Assembly: GCA_013044065.1 (NCBI GenBank)
Contig: JABEVA010000381.1
Span: 1 to 9,443 of the forward strand
Direction: 5' to 3'
DNA length: 9,443 nucleotides
Source: Phycisphaerae bacterium
GTDB lineage: Bacteria; Planctomycetota; Phycisphaerae; WQYP01
The notes below the pieces were generated by a model that was not told the origin of the DNA, did no database searches, and saw only the letters and a program-made list of their open reading frames with translations. Positions 1 to 6,582 of this stretch are shown piece after piece. How positions within the stretch are numbered: the stretch's first letter is position 1; every line of letters starts with the position of its first letter. Made by a program: the position numbers and the translations under genes.

Positions 1-16
1 ATCATGGAGTTATGCA

Positions 17-640
17 ATGAATAAAATTTCACAGGCTTTGACGGCGGCAATTCTGGTTGGAACGGCGGCGTTATCCACGGGGGCCGGGCCGGCGAGTGCG
101 GCACCAGCCGATGCGGGGGTTAAAATCGCGGTGGTTAATATCATCAAGCTCTCAGACCAGTTGGAGGAAAAAACCGCCCAGACGGACAAACTCCAGAAGA
201 TGTTGACGACTTTCAAGGCGGAGCAAGCCAAAAAGCAGCAGGTGCTTAAGAAATTGGCCGAGCCGCTTAATCCACAAAGCACCATCGCCCTGAAACCCGG
301 CACGCCTGAATATAAAGCGCAGGAAAAAAAGTGGGAAAAGGCCTCGGTGGCGTATCGGGTATTTATTGAATTCACGCAGCTTCGGATTCGTTCTGAACAT
401 GCGTTGCTGGTGGAGAAGCTTTATCATGATATTACCTCGGCTATCAAGACCTACGCCAAAGCCCACGGTATCGGCTTGGTATTGCAGAAGGAACCCATGG
501 ATACGTCAGTGACCACAGACAAGGCGCTGATGGTTGAAATTCGCTCGCGCAAAGTGTTGTACGCCGCACGGGCGATCAACATCACCGCCCCGCTCCTGCG
601 GATCATGAATCGGCAATGGGAAAAAACCCACGGGCAATAA
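17..640 (+). CDS. skp: OmpH/Skp-family periplasmic chaperone
   Basis: A 207-aa protein of the OmpH/Skp family, periplasmic holdases that bind unfolded outer-membrane proteins. Residues 1-28 form a signal peptide with a hydrophobic core (residues 8-23) and a likely cleavage after Ala-Ser-Ala28. The mature part opens with a short strand (KIAVVNIIK), as in Skp. Lys/Gln/Glu-rich helices follow, able to form the coiled-coil tentacles (about residues 50-150), then a closing strand around GIGLVLQKE. E. coli Skp is about 160 aa; the longer tentacle region is the main difference. The ATG at 17 has a GGAG at 6-9, spaced 7 nt, which supports this start. It lies 62 nt ahead of lpxD, the same order as skp-lpxD in proteobacteria. 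The ATG overlaps a TGA (18-20) in another frame, so an upstream gene, possibly bamA, could end here, but too little is visible to say. The family call rests on architecture and context; sequence identity in this family is low. Confidence 0.85.
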   Translation: MNKISQALTAAILVGTAALSTGAGPASAAPADAGVKIAVVNIIKLSDQLEEKTAQTDKLQKMLTTFKAEQAKKQQVLKKLAEPLNPQSTIALKPGTPEYKAQEKKWEKASVAYRVFIEFTQLRIRSEHALLVEKLYHDITSAIKTYAKAHGIGLVLQKEPMDTSVTTDKALMVEIRSRKVLYAARAINITAPLLRIMNRQWEKTHGQ

Positions 641-644
641 CGGG

Positions 645-664
645 CCGCAGGATTATCCATGCGG
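645..664 (+). other. Interrupted 20-bp inverted repeat between skp and lpxD
   Basis: CCGCA-GGAT (645-653) and ATCC-A-TGCGG (655-664) are inverse complements around T654, apart from one extra A at 659. As RNA this folds into a 5-bp GC-rich stem, a one-base bulge and a short inner stem. No T-run follows, so it is not a standard intrinsic terminator. It could be an operator, an intercistronic processing or stability hairpin, or chance. It is the only clear dyad in the 62-nt skp-lpxD gap. Confidence 0.35.
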
Positions 665-688
665 ACGCAACGGAAATATCTTCCCGGC

Positions 689-694
689 GGGAGG
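689..694 (+). promoter_or_regulatory. Ribosome binding site deciding the lpxD start
   Basis: GGGAGG at 689-694 is followed by an 8-nt spacer and ATG at 703. This strong Shine-Dalgarno sequence selects 703 over the longer in-frame reading that opens at 616 inside skp. Confidence 0.8.
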
Positions 695-702
695 TTTATG
701 TG

Positions 703-1755
703 ATGGCTTTTTCAGCGGCAACTGCGGCGGGTTGGTGTCGGGGTACAGTGCAGGGTGATGGCACACGGATATTCCAGAGCATGGAAGCCTTTGACCGAGC
801 CGACGCTGGGCATTTGACCTTCATAGGCATACCGGAACTGGCTAAAAAAATGCGGGCTTGCCCCGCGGGCGGCGCGATTTGCAGTCAGGGATTACCGGTA
901 AAGGCCCGCCCGGATCAGGTATTGATCTGGGTGGAGAACGCTGATCTGGCGGTGGCCGAAGTGTTGGCCAAGCTGGCGACGAAGCCGGTTTTGCCGGCCC
1001 TGGGAATTCATCCGACGGCGGTGGTTGACCCGGCGGCGTATCTGGGTAAGGATGTGCGTATCGGCCCGCTGAGCGTCATTGAAGGCGGGGCGAGGCTGGG
1101 TGACCGTACCGTGGTGATGGGGCAAGGATTTGTGGGCCAAAACAGTGTATTGGGCTGCGACTGTTTTCTCTGGCCGCAGGTGGTGGTACGGGAGCGCTGC
1201 GTACTGGGGCAGCGGGTGATATTGCATTCCGGTTGCGTGATAGGGGCGGATGGTTTTGGTTATCGCCTGTCGGCGGGCCGGTATGTGAAAATTCCGCACA
1301 TTGGAGGTGTGTCGATTGGGGATGACTGTGAAATTGGGGCCAACGCCACGGTGGATCGGGGCAAGTTTGCCGACACGGTTATCGGCGAGGGCAGTAAACT
1401 GGATAATTCGGTACAAGTCGGCCATAATGTGGTCTTAGGTCGCCATACCATTTTGGTGTCCCATGTGGCGATTGGCGGTTCGGTGTGTGCCGGGGATCAT
1501 CTGACCATGGGTGGTGGATCGGTGGTGGCCGATCATCTGACCTTGGGGCCGGGAGTACGGGTGGCGGGATTTTCGGCGGTGACCGGCGACGCGGAGGCCG
1601 AAGCGCAGTTGGTGGGCGCACCGGCCCGTCCCGGACGTGAGTATTTTTCGGAATTACGAGCTTTGCATCGTCTGCCGCGATTGCCGGCAACCTTGCGTGA
1701 CCTTGAACAACGGATAGCCGCTCTTGAATCCCTCACAAAAGACCATCATTCGTGA
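703..1755 (+). CDS. lpxD: UDP-3-O-(3-hydroxyacyl)glucosamine N-acyltransferase LpxD
   Basis: A 350-aa protein (E. coli LpxD has 341). It transfers a 3-hydroxyacyl chain from acyl carrier protein to the 2-amino group of UDP-3-O-acyl-glucosamine, the third step of lipid A synthesis, in the cytoplasm. Residues 1 to about 100 are the uridine-binding N-domain (with the family-like stretch ADAGHLTFIGIPELAKKM). Residues about 105-320 form a left-handed beta-helix of hexapeptide repeats, containing the LpxD-typical ADGFGY, IGANATVDRG and KLDNSVQVGHNV. His241 in QVGHNV aligns with the catalytic His239 of E. coli. A helical tail (LPATLRDLEQRIAALES) follows, as in other LpxD trimers. I chose ATG 703 for its strong RBS and because the upstream 29 codons overlap skp and look unlike LpxD. 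The last 32 nt overlap the lpxC-fabZ start, implying translational coupling. Confidence 0.95.
   Translation: MAFSAATAAGWCRGTVQGDGTRIFQSMEAFDRADAGHLTFIGIPELAKKMRACPAGGAICSQGLPVKARPDQVLIWVENADLAVAEVLAKLATKPVLPALGIHPTAVVDPAAYLGKDVRIGPLSVIEGGARLGDRTVVMGQGFVGQNSVLGCDCFLWPQVVVRERCVLGQRVILHSGCVIGADGFGYRLSAGRYVKIPHIGGVSIGDDCEIGANATVDRGKFADTVIGEGSKLDNSVQVGHNVVLGRHTILVSHVAIGGSVCAGDHLTMGGGSVVADHLTLGPGVRVAGFSAVTGDAEAEAQLVGAPARPGREYFSELRALHRLPRLPATLRDLEQRIAALESLTKDHHS
1495..1547 (+). repeat. Internal direct repeat in lpxD coding two hexapeptide coils
   Basis: A 17-bp unit starting GATCATCTGACC occurs at 1495-1511 and again at 1531-1547 with one mismatch. The 36-nt offset equals 12 codons, two hexapeptides, and the copies encode DHLTMG and DHLTLG. 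It most simply reflects the beta-helix repeat with high nucleotide identity, perhaps a recent duplication of one coil segment. Confidence 0.6.
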
Positions 1756-3031
1756 AGTCAGCGTATCGGGCCGTGGGCTTTTCACCAGCGAGGAAGTTAC
1801 GGCGACCTTTCGACCGGCCCCCCCCGGCCACGGGGTGGTGTTCGTGCGGACGGATTTAGGCCGGGCGGTGCGGATTCCGGCCTTGGTATCCAATATCACC
1901 AAACGTGCTCGGCGCAGCAGCTTGCGCAACGGGGCCGACTCCATTGAGACCATCGAGCACTGCATGTCTGCGCTCAACGGACTGGGAATTGATAATATCA
2001 TTGTTGAAGTCAGCGGTGGGGAAATGCCGGGGCTGGACGGATCTGCGATTCTGTATGTCAAGGCGCTGCAGGAAGCAGGGATGGTCGAACAACCGGCAGA
2101 AAAACAGTTTCTACGGATCAACGAACCCATTGAGGTGCGTGATGGAACCTCGACCCTTATCGCCGCCCCACCGGATGGTGATGAATTTCAGATTCTCTAC
2201 AATCTGGATTATGGCACACAAGGACCGATCGGCCGTCAGCTTTTTTCTTATGGCATGGGGGATGATTATACGTCGACGATTGCGCCGGCCCGCACTTTTG
2301 TGCTTAAGCAGGAGGCCGAAGCTCTGCGTCAGCGGGGCCTGGGATTGCATTTGAAGCCGGCGGACGTGCTGGTGTTGGATGCCAACGGACCTATGGATAC
2401 GCAATGGCGATTTCCGGATGAATGTGTGAGGCACAAAGTGCTGGATCTGCTGGGAGATCTGTATCTGCTGGGCTGTGGCATTCGGGGCAAGGTGGTTGCG
2501 TATCGGTCCGGTCATGCGCTTAATCACATGCTGGTGCGGCGTTTGCTTTCCATGCTGGATGCGCAGCGCAACAAGGCCCTTAGCCTGATGGATCCGGTGA
2601 TGGACGTGCGGGCCATTGCCAAGGTGCTGCCGCATCGCTATCCGATGTTGCTGGTGGACCGGGTGATTGAAATTGACGCGGATCGGAGGGCGGTGGGCAT
2701 CAAGAATGTCAGCATTAATGAGCAGTTTTTTCAAGGGCATTATCCGGGCACGCCGGTGATGCCCGGCGTATTGATCGTGGAAGCTCTGGCCCAGCTCTCC
2801 GGACTGCTTTTATCACGCAAGCTTGAGCACACCGGCAAACTGGCACTGCTGCTGTCGATGGATAAGGTAAAGCTGCGGCGGCCGGTGGTGCCTGGGGATC
2901 AGCTGGTTCTGGAAGCACAAACGATTCGCGTGAAGGCCCGCACGGGCCATGTGCGGTGCCGGGCGATGGTGGGAGATCAACTGGCGGCGGAAGCGATCAT
3001 TAAATTTATGCTGGTAGACGACGAAGCGTAA
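1724..3031 (+). CDS. lpxC/fabZ: Bifunctional UDP-3-O-acyl-GlcNAc deacetylase / 3-hydroxyacyl-ACP dehydratase (LpxC-FabZ fusion)
   Basis: A 435-aa fusion. Residues about 5-285 are LpxC, the zinc deacetylase that commits UDP-3-O-acyl-GlcNAc to lipid A. Its zinc ligands are visible: His79 (IEHC), His237 and Asp241 (RHKVLDLLGD), with Glu78 and His264 (SGHALNH) at the catalytic positions. Residues about 293-433 are FabZ, a hot-dog dehydratase of fatty-acid elongation, with LPHRYPMLLVDR and FFQGHYPG-x-P-x-MPGVLIVEA; catalytic His339 and Glu353 keep the usual 14-residue spacing. Both halves look intact. Such fusions are described in Bacteroidota and some other diderms. The start is TTG: an in-frame TAG at 1715 excludes anything upstream, and LpxC homology begins about five residues later. 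The RBS is weak and the start lies inside lpxD, so translation probably depends on lpxD ribosomes. The fusion may balance acyl supply between membrane lipids and lipid A. Confidence 0.95.
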   Translation: MNPSQKTIIREVSVSGRGLFTSEEVTATFRPAPPGHGVVFVRTDLGRAVRIPALVSNITKRARRSSLRNGADSIETIEHCMSALNGLGIDNIIVEVSGGEMPGLDGSAILYVKALQEAGMVEQPAEKQFLRINEPIEVRDGTSTLIAAPPDGDEFQILYNLDYGTQGPIGRQLFSYGMGDDYTSTIAPARTFVLKQEAEALRQRGLGLHLKPADVLVLDANGPMDTQWRFPDECVRHKVLDLLGDLYLLGCGIRGKVVAYRSGHALNHMLVRRLLSMLDAQRNKALSLMDPVMDVRAIAKVLPHRYPMLLVDRVIEIDADRRAVGIKNVSINEQFFQGHYPGTPVMPGVLIVEALAQLSGLLLSRKLEHTGKLALLLSMDKVKLRRPVVPGDQLVLEAQTIRVKARTGHVRCRAMVGDQLAAEAIIKFMLVDDEA

Positions 3032-3061
3032 GATAAGAGAAGTGGCCGCACGCGGCGGCAC

Positions 3062-3086
3062 GGCCGGCGATGGTGAAGTGCCGGTC
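3062..3086 (+). other. GC-rich hairpin in the lpxC/fabZ-lpxA gap
   Basis: GGCCGGC (3062-3068) can pair with GCCGGTC (3080-3086), 7 bp including one G-U, around an 11-nt loop. An alternative pairing joins 3062-3067 with 3086-3091. It sits in the 100-nt gap before lpxA, the longest gap in the operon. No T-tract follows, so it is not a plain terminator. In GC-rich DNA a stem like this may arise by chance. Confidence 0.3.
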
Positions 3087-3131
3087 CGGCCAGGGCCAAG
3101 AGTCAGAACATTCCAGAAGCATCGAGGAAAA

Positions 3132-3971
3132 ATGGCACAAATTCATCCCATGGCGGTAGTGGATAAAAAGGCGGACCTGGCCGCGGATGTGGTGGTGGGA
3201 CCCTTTGCCTATATCGGGCCGCACGTGCGCCTCGGTGCGGGCTGTGTGGTGGAACATCATGCCTCTATCGAGGGGCATACGCAGGCAGGAACGGGAAATC
3301 ACTTTTTTTCGTATTGTCAGGTGGGAACGGTGCCGCAGGATCTTAAGTACCGCGGTGGACCCTGCCAGGTGGTGATCGGGAATGACAATAACATCCGCGA
3401 ACACGTGACGATTCATATCGGCACGGAGGACGGCGGCGGGCGGACGCAGGTGGGCAGCCATAACCTGTTGATGATCGGGATGCACGTGGCCCATGACTGC
3501 ATCATCGGCGATTACTGCCAACTGGCCAATCAGGTGTTACTGGCCGGCCATATTGTCGTGGAAGACAGGGCTGTGGTGGCGGGCGGAGTGGCGATTCATC
3601 ATTTTGTTACGGTGGGGAGAAACTCGTTTGTCGGTGGTACTTCGGGGGTGGTGCATGATGTGCCGCCGTTCATGGTGGTCAATGGTCATCCGGCGGAAGT
3701 TTGTGGATTTAATCGGACCGGGCTTAAACGCAGTGGTTTTAGCGATGCGGCGGTGGAAGCCATTCGCCACGCCTATCGCGTGCTTTTTAAGAAGGGATCA
3801 CCGGTGGCCGTGGCCCTGAAAGAGCTGGAAGACCTTTATCCGGATGTGCCTGAAATCCAGGAACTGGTGGCATTTATCCGGCGGTCCAGCGACGGAAAAT
3901 TTGGACGTTACCGGGAATGCTTGCGTGAGAAAGCGTTCCAGGATTCCCAGGATTCAACCCTGGCTACGTGA
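3132..3971 (+). CDS. lpxA: Acyl-ACP--UDP-GlcNAc O-acyltransferase LpxA
   Basis: A 279-aa enzyme (E. coli 262) for the first lipid A step, transfer of a 3-hydroxyacyl group from ACP to the 3-position of UDP-GlcNAc. Left-handed beta-helix hexapeptide repeats fill about residues 1-185 and a helical C-domain with the family-like GLKRSGFS follows. Diagnostic motifs include VPQDLKY, the catalytic His121 and nearby His118 in MHVAHDC (E. coli His125 and His122), and FVGGTSGV. Gly169 aligns with Gly173, the E. coli acyl-chain ruler, consistent with a long (about C14) chain. The usual His-Gln pair (160/161) is His156-His157 here. The protein extends about 15 residues past the usual end, closing in a QDSQDS repeat. 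I chose ATG 3132 because homology starts there and GAGG lies 4 nt before it; the upstream in-frame GTG at 3042 would add 30 low-complexity residues. Confidence 0.95.
   Translation: MAQIHPMAVVDKKADLAADVVVGPFAYIGPHVRLGAGCVVEHHASIEGHTQAGTGNHFFSYCQVGTVPQDLKYRGGPCQVVIGNDNNIREHVTIHIGTEDGGGRTQVGSHNLLMIGMHVAHDCIIGDYCQLANQVLLAGHIVVEDRAVVAGGVAIHHFVTVGRNSFVGGTSGVVHDVPPFMVVNGHPAEVCGFNRTGLKRSGFSDAAVEAIRHAYRVLFKKGSPVAVALKELEDLYPDVPEIQELVAFIRRSSDGKFGRYRECLREKAFQDSQDSTLAT
3938..3955 (+). repeat. Perfect 9-bp tandem duplication at the lpxA 3' end
   Basis: CCAGGATTC occurs twice back to back (3938-3946 and 3947-3955). It is in frame and gives Gln-Asp-Ser twice in the C-terminal tail of LpxA, outside the conserved fold, probably a replication-slippage product. 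Confidence 0.75.
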
Positions 3972-5026
3972 GTACGGGCATGATCAATGGCGATAAACAG
4001 AGCGGCGATTTGAAGGTTGCGGTGGTGGGAGCGGGCCGCATGGGCCGCCACCATGCCCGCAATTACCGCCAGATTCCGCATTGCCGCCTGGTGGCGGTGG
4101 TGGATGGCGACCCGGCCCGGGCTCAGGCGGCGGCCCAGGAATTTGGCTGCCAGGCGATTGGCTCATCGGCGGAACTGCTGGCGTGCCCGCAGCGTCCCGA
4201 TGCGGTGAGTATTGCCGTACCGACCATCCATCATCGGTCGGTGGCGGAGGAATTTTTGACGGCGGGGGTGCACCTTCTGGTCGAAAAGCCGCTGGCACCG
4301 ACACCGCAGGATGCCCGGGCTATGGTGGAATTGGCCAAGCGTTGCGGGTGTGTCTTGCAGGCGGGCCATTCGGAACGCTTTAATCCGGTGGTTCGGGCGC
4401 TGGATGGATATCAACTCCACCCGCAATTTTTGGAGGTGCATCGCATCAGCCCGATGACCTTTCGCAGCATTGATGTAGGGGTGGTGCTGGACATGATGAT
4501 TCACGATATTGACATTGTGCATCACTTTGTTAAATCGCCGGTGCAATCGGTGGCGGCGGTCGGGGTTTCGGTCATTGGTCAATGTGAGGATGTAGCCAAC
4601 GCCCGGTTGGTCTTTGCCAACGGTTGTGTGGCCAATCTGACCGCGTCGCGATTGGCGATGAAGACGGAGCGGAGGATGCGGCTGTTTAGCCCGGATGCTT
4701 ACGTGAGTGTGGACTATCAAAAAAAGTCGGGCGTCGTGATTCAGCGCCGTGCCAATGCGGTGGAGCTGGAAAAAATCCGGGAAAAGGTGCGCGCTGGGCA
4801 AATTGCGGATCTTTCCGATCTTAACTATCCGGAATTGGTGAAGTATGACCAGCTTACGGTGGATGACCGGGAGCCGCTACGGGTGGAGCTGGAGTCATTT
4901 TTGCAGGCCGTACGCAACCACAGCACCCCCGAAGTAACCGGCGAGGATGGTTGCGTGGCCGTGGAGGTGGCCACGCGAATCATGGAATCCATCGCGGACC
5001 ATCAGCGGCAGTTGCGCACGGATTGA
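3968..5026 (+). CDS. Gfo/Idh/MocA-family NAD(P)-dependent oxidoreductase, possible GnnA
   Basis: A 352-aa sugar-type dehydrogenase. The Rossmann dinucleotide motif is VVGAGRMG (Gly21, Gly23, Gly26). The family's EKPL motif places the likely catalytic Lys at 107. GHSERFNP and MIHDIDIVHHF (His179, Asp180, Asp182) lie in the C-terminal substrate domain. The GTG start overlaps the lpxA stop by 4 nt (GTGA), so the two are translationally coupled; an ATG at 3980 is an alternative, and neither has a good RBS. In Acidithiobacillus ferrooxidans a Gfo/Idh/MocA enzyme, GnnA, encoded beside lpxA oxidises C3 of UDP-GlcNAc so that the aminotransferase GnnB can make UDP-GlcNAc3N for amide-linked lipid A. 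Position and motifs make that role attractive here, but no GnnB-like gene is in the window, so I leave the symbol blank. Another sugar-nucleotide dehydrogenase role is possible. Confidence 0.85.
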   Translation: MSTGMINGDKQSGDLKVAVVGAGRMGRHHARNYRQIPHCRLVAVVDGDPARAQAAAQEFGCQAIGSSAELLACPQRPDAVSIAVPTIHHRSVAEEFLTAGVHLLVEKPLAPTPQDARAMVELAKRCGCVLQAGHSERFNPVVRALDGYQLHPQFLEVHRISPMTFRSIDVGVVLDMMIHDIDIVHHFVKSPVQSVAAVGVSVIGQCEDVANARLVFANGCVANLTASRLAMKTERRMRLFSPDAYVSVDYQKKSGVVIQRRANAVELEKIREKVRAGQIADLSDLNYPELVKYDQLTVDDREPLRVELESFLQAVRNHSTPEVTGEDGCVAVEVATRIMESIADHQRQLRTD

Positions 5027-5048
5027 GCATTCCGCCAACCGCAATGCT
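5026..5048. terminator. Weak dyad at the convergent gene junction, possible bidirectional terminator
   Basis: AGCATT (5026-5031) and AATGCT (5043-5048) are perfect inverse complements around an 11-nt loop, spanning the 20-nt gap between two convergent stop codons. The stem is short and AT-rich and no long T-run follows on either strand, so terminator activity is only a possibility suggested by position. Confidence 0.2.
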
Positions 5049-6405
5049 ATTTCATCCAGTAAAGGGCAATGGCCACGCGGGTGGTTTCCCGGATCATCTG
5101 GGCGAGAGCCGTTCGGGATGAATTGCTGTAAAGGTGGCGGTAGTAGCGTCCGACAAGCTTGCGATAAAGCCGCAGGCGCAGTGTTTTGGCGATTGCCCGC
5201 TGGGCCACCGAGAACGGTATCACCCGGTGCGGGGTAACCCTGGTGACGCGAATGATTTCCACCATATCCCGCCGGGGATTGCCGGGATCGGTGAGCAGCA
5301 CCGGGGGAGCCATGGTATGGGGCTTGAGAGAAAAGGCAATCTTTTCAATCTGGGCATTGGTGAGGCTGCCCCGGTGCGTATCGGGCCAATGGCCCCCGTT
5401 ATCAGCTTGCGGGTCGACGGAATTGTCTTCGGCCAGAAATGCGAAACTGGCACCGTGGCGCAGGCGCTGTTCCAGATGCTGACAATAAGCGAGAGCCTTG
5501 CGGCGTGCCGCGGCGATCTGGTCCGGCGTTGGATGGGCAATGGGTTTGAGGTGGTTGGGATCGTGGGGGTCTCTGGGCCACTGGCGTATGACCGGATAGC
5601 TGATGGTGTAGAGGTCGATGCTGGCGTGGCGCGTAAATTCAGCCAGATGGGTTTGATAATACCTGAGAATTTCCCGGCGTGTGACCACCATCTGCGGAAA
5701 GGTCAGATTGTTGAGGTATATTTGAATGGTGACCTGGCGTCTAAGATGGTAGAGTTTTTTATCCAGGCTGGTACCCGCCAACTTCAGTTCGCGATTGGCC
5801 AAAGCCACGGATCCCATGTATTGGTTAAGAATTTTTTCCCGCTGGGCCTGCACATAAATTTTTATTCGGCGGCGGTCATCCTTGGAAAGCTGACGACGGG
5901 CGGCGTTGTACAGCAACATGTTGCCGATTTTGGTGTGGATTTGGGCGAAAATCGTTTCGGCGGCCCGCTGCGCAAAAAATCTTTTCGTCCGGCTGGTGGT
6001 GGCCTCGTGGCGCAACTCGGCCGCGATGGGACGTATAATGTCCTGCACAAAAATCGGATGGCCGTTAACGGTGCCCAAAAGAGCGGCCACCGACAACGGA
6101 TGCCCGGGTGACACCTGCGCCGATAGCGGCACCGATTTAACTACTACCGCGGTGGGATGGCCCGGCAAATCGCCCACGGGCCGAGTTGTGGGAGGTACCA
6201 CAAAGGGATGGCTGGAGGTTACTGTCAGCCGGCCGTGCGGCGACGGCCTGGTCGTGGCATTTTGTGTTGCGGCCGTGGGCCGCGGTACCGACTTGGGAAT
6301 AAAGGCCTGCGTCGAGATCGTCCGCCTGTGGTGTGGATGGACCCATCCACAGCCCAGCGGCAGCATCAACATGAAACCGAACAGTCCGAATCGAATTGAA
6401 CTCAT
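5047..6405 (-). CDS. SurA/PpiC-like exported protein with a degenerate parvulin domain
   Basis: A 452-aa exported protein. Residues 1-18 are hydrophobic and end in LPLG-Cys19, lipobox-like but with Pro at -3, so lipoprotein status is uncertain. Residues about 25-100 are a Pro/Thr-rich, probably disordered linker. Residues about 108-250 match a SurA N-terminal chaperone fold (opening GTVNGHPIFVQDI, then basic helices). Residues about 260-388 resemble parvulin: SFAFLAEDNSVDP, NGGHWP-x-x-H-RGSL, then VEIIRV. The active-site His of the first strand (usually HIL) is replaced in YTIS (266-269), and the terminal HII is VEII, so isomerase activity is doubtful and a chaperone role more likely. ATG 6405 is preferred for its compact signal peptide; a GTG at 6423 adds six residues, and neither RBS is strong. 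The gene stands alone, convergent with the lipid A operon and divergent from ribF. With Skp upstream it suggests outer-membrane protein traffic. Confidence 0.75.
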   Translation of the reverse strand: MSSIRFGLFGFMLMLPLGCGWVHPHHRRTISTQAFIPKSVPRPTAATQNATTRPSPHGRLTVTSSHPFVVPPTTRPVGDLPGHPTAVVVKSVPLSAQVSPGHPLSVAALLGTVNGHPIFVQDIIRPIAAELRHEATTSRTKRFFAQRAAETIFAQIHTKIGNMLLYNAARRQLSKDDRRRIKIYVQAQREKILNQYMGSVALANRELKLAGTSLDKKLYHLRRQVTIQIYLNNLTFPQMVVTRREILRYYQTHLAEFTRHASIDLYTISYPVIRQWPRDPHDPNHLKPIAHPTPDQIAAARRKALAYCQHLEQRLRHGASFAFLAEDNSVDPQADNGGHWPDTHRGSLTNAQIEKIAFSLKPHTMAPPVLLTDPGNPRRDMVEIIRVTRVTPHRVIPFSVAQRAIAKTLRLRLYRKLVGRYYRHLYSNSSRTALAQMIRETTRVAIALYWMK

Positions 6406-6447
6406 TGCCTGTGTCACGTTCACCTGAAGCTCATGGGTGTTGCGGCA

Positions 6448-6453
6448 ATTTTA
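6448..6453 (-). promoter_or_regulatory. Possible -10 element for the SurA-like gene
   Basis: On the minus strand TAAAAT (5 of 6 matches to the sigma-70 -10 consensus) lies about 40 nt before the ATG at 6405. The best -35 at the right distance, TGCCCA (6471-6476), matches only 3 of 6, so this is a weak call. Confidence 0.3.
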
Positions 6454-6547
6454 CCAGGGTGCCGTTTTGCTGGGCATATTGGAACACAAAACCGCCCCAA
6501 ATACAAAGCGCCGGCTTGATTGCGTGCGGGACGCAGGAGACGGTGGC

Positions 6548-6575
6548 TGGTCATTTTTCAGACTTTTTGTATACT
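6548..6575 (+). promoter_or_regulatory. Sigma-70-like promoter of ribF, placed for a leaderless transcript
   Basis: TGGTCA (6548-6553, 4 of 6 to the -35 consensus), a 16-nt spacer and TATACT (6570-6575, 5 of 6 to the -10 consensus). Initiation would fall at about 6582, one base before the ribF ATG at 6583. No Shine-Dalgarno sequence lies in the pyrimidine-rich stretch between the -10 box and the ATG, which agrees with leaderless translation. Confidence 0.5.
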
Positions 6576-6582
6576 TCCCGCC

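Noticed and set aside
616..702. A 29-residue N-terminal extension of LpxD starting inside skp.
   Set aside because: The strong ribosome binding site at 689-694 points to ATG 703, and the extension is unlike LpxD.
5134..6111. A 325-codon open frame on the + strand opposite the SurA-like gene.
   Set aside because: It is antisense to a gene with clear export signal and domain matches, shows no family motifs of its own, and is explained by GC-rich codon use.
6520..6582. A 21-residue N-terminal extension of RibF from a TTG.
   Set aside because: The stretch contains the predicted promoter, is very basic, and precedes the normal RibF N-terminus.
6424..6582. A possible FMN riboswitch before ribF.
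   Set aside because: None of the conserved RFN-element sequence blocks is visible, and the predicted transcript start leaves no leader to hold one.
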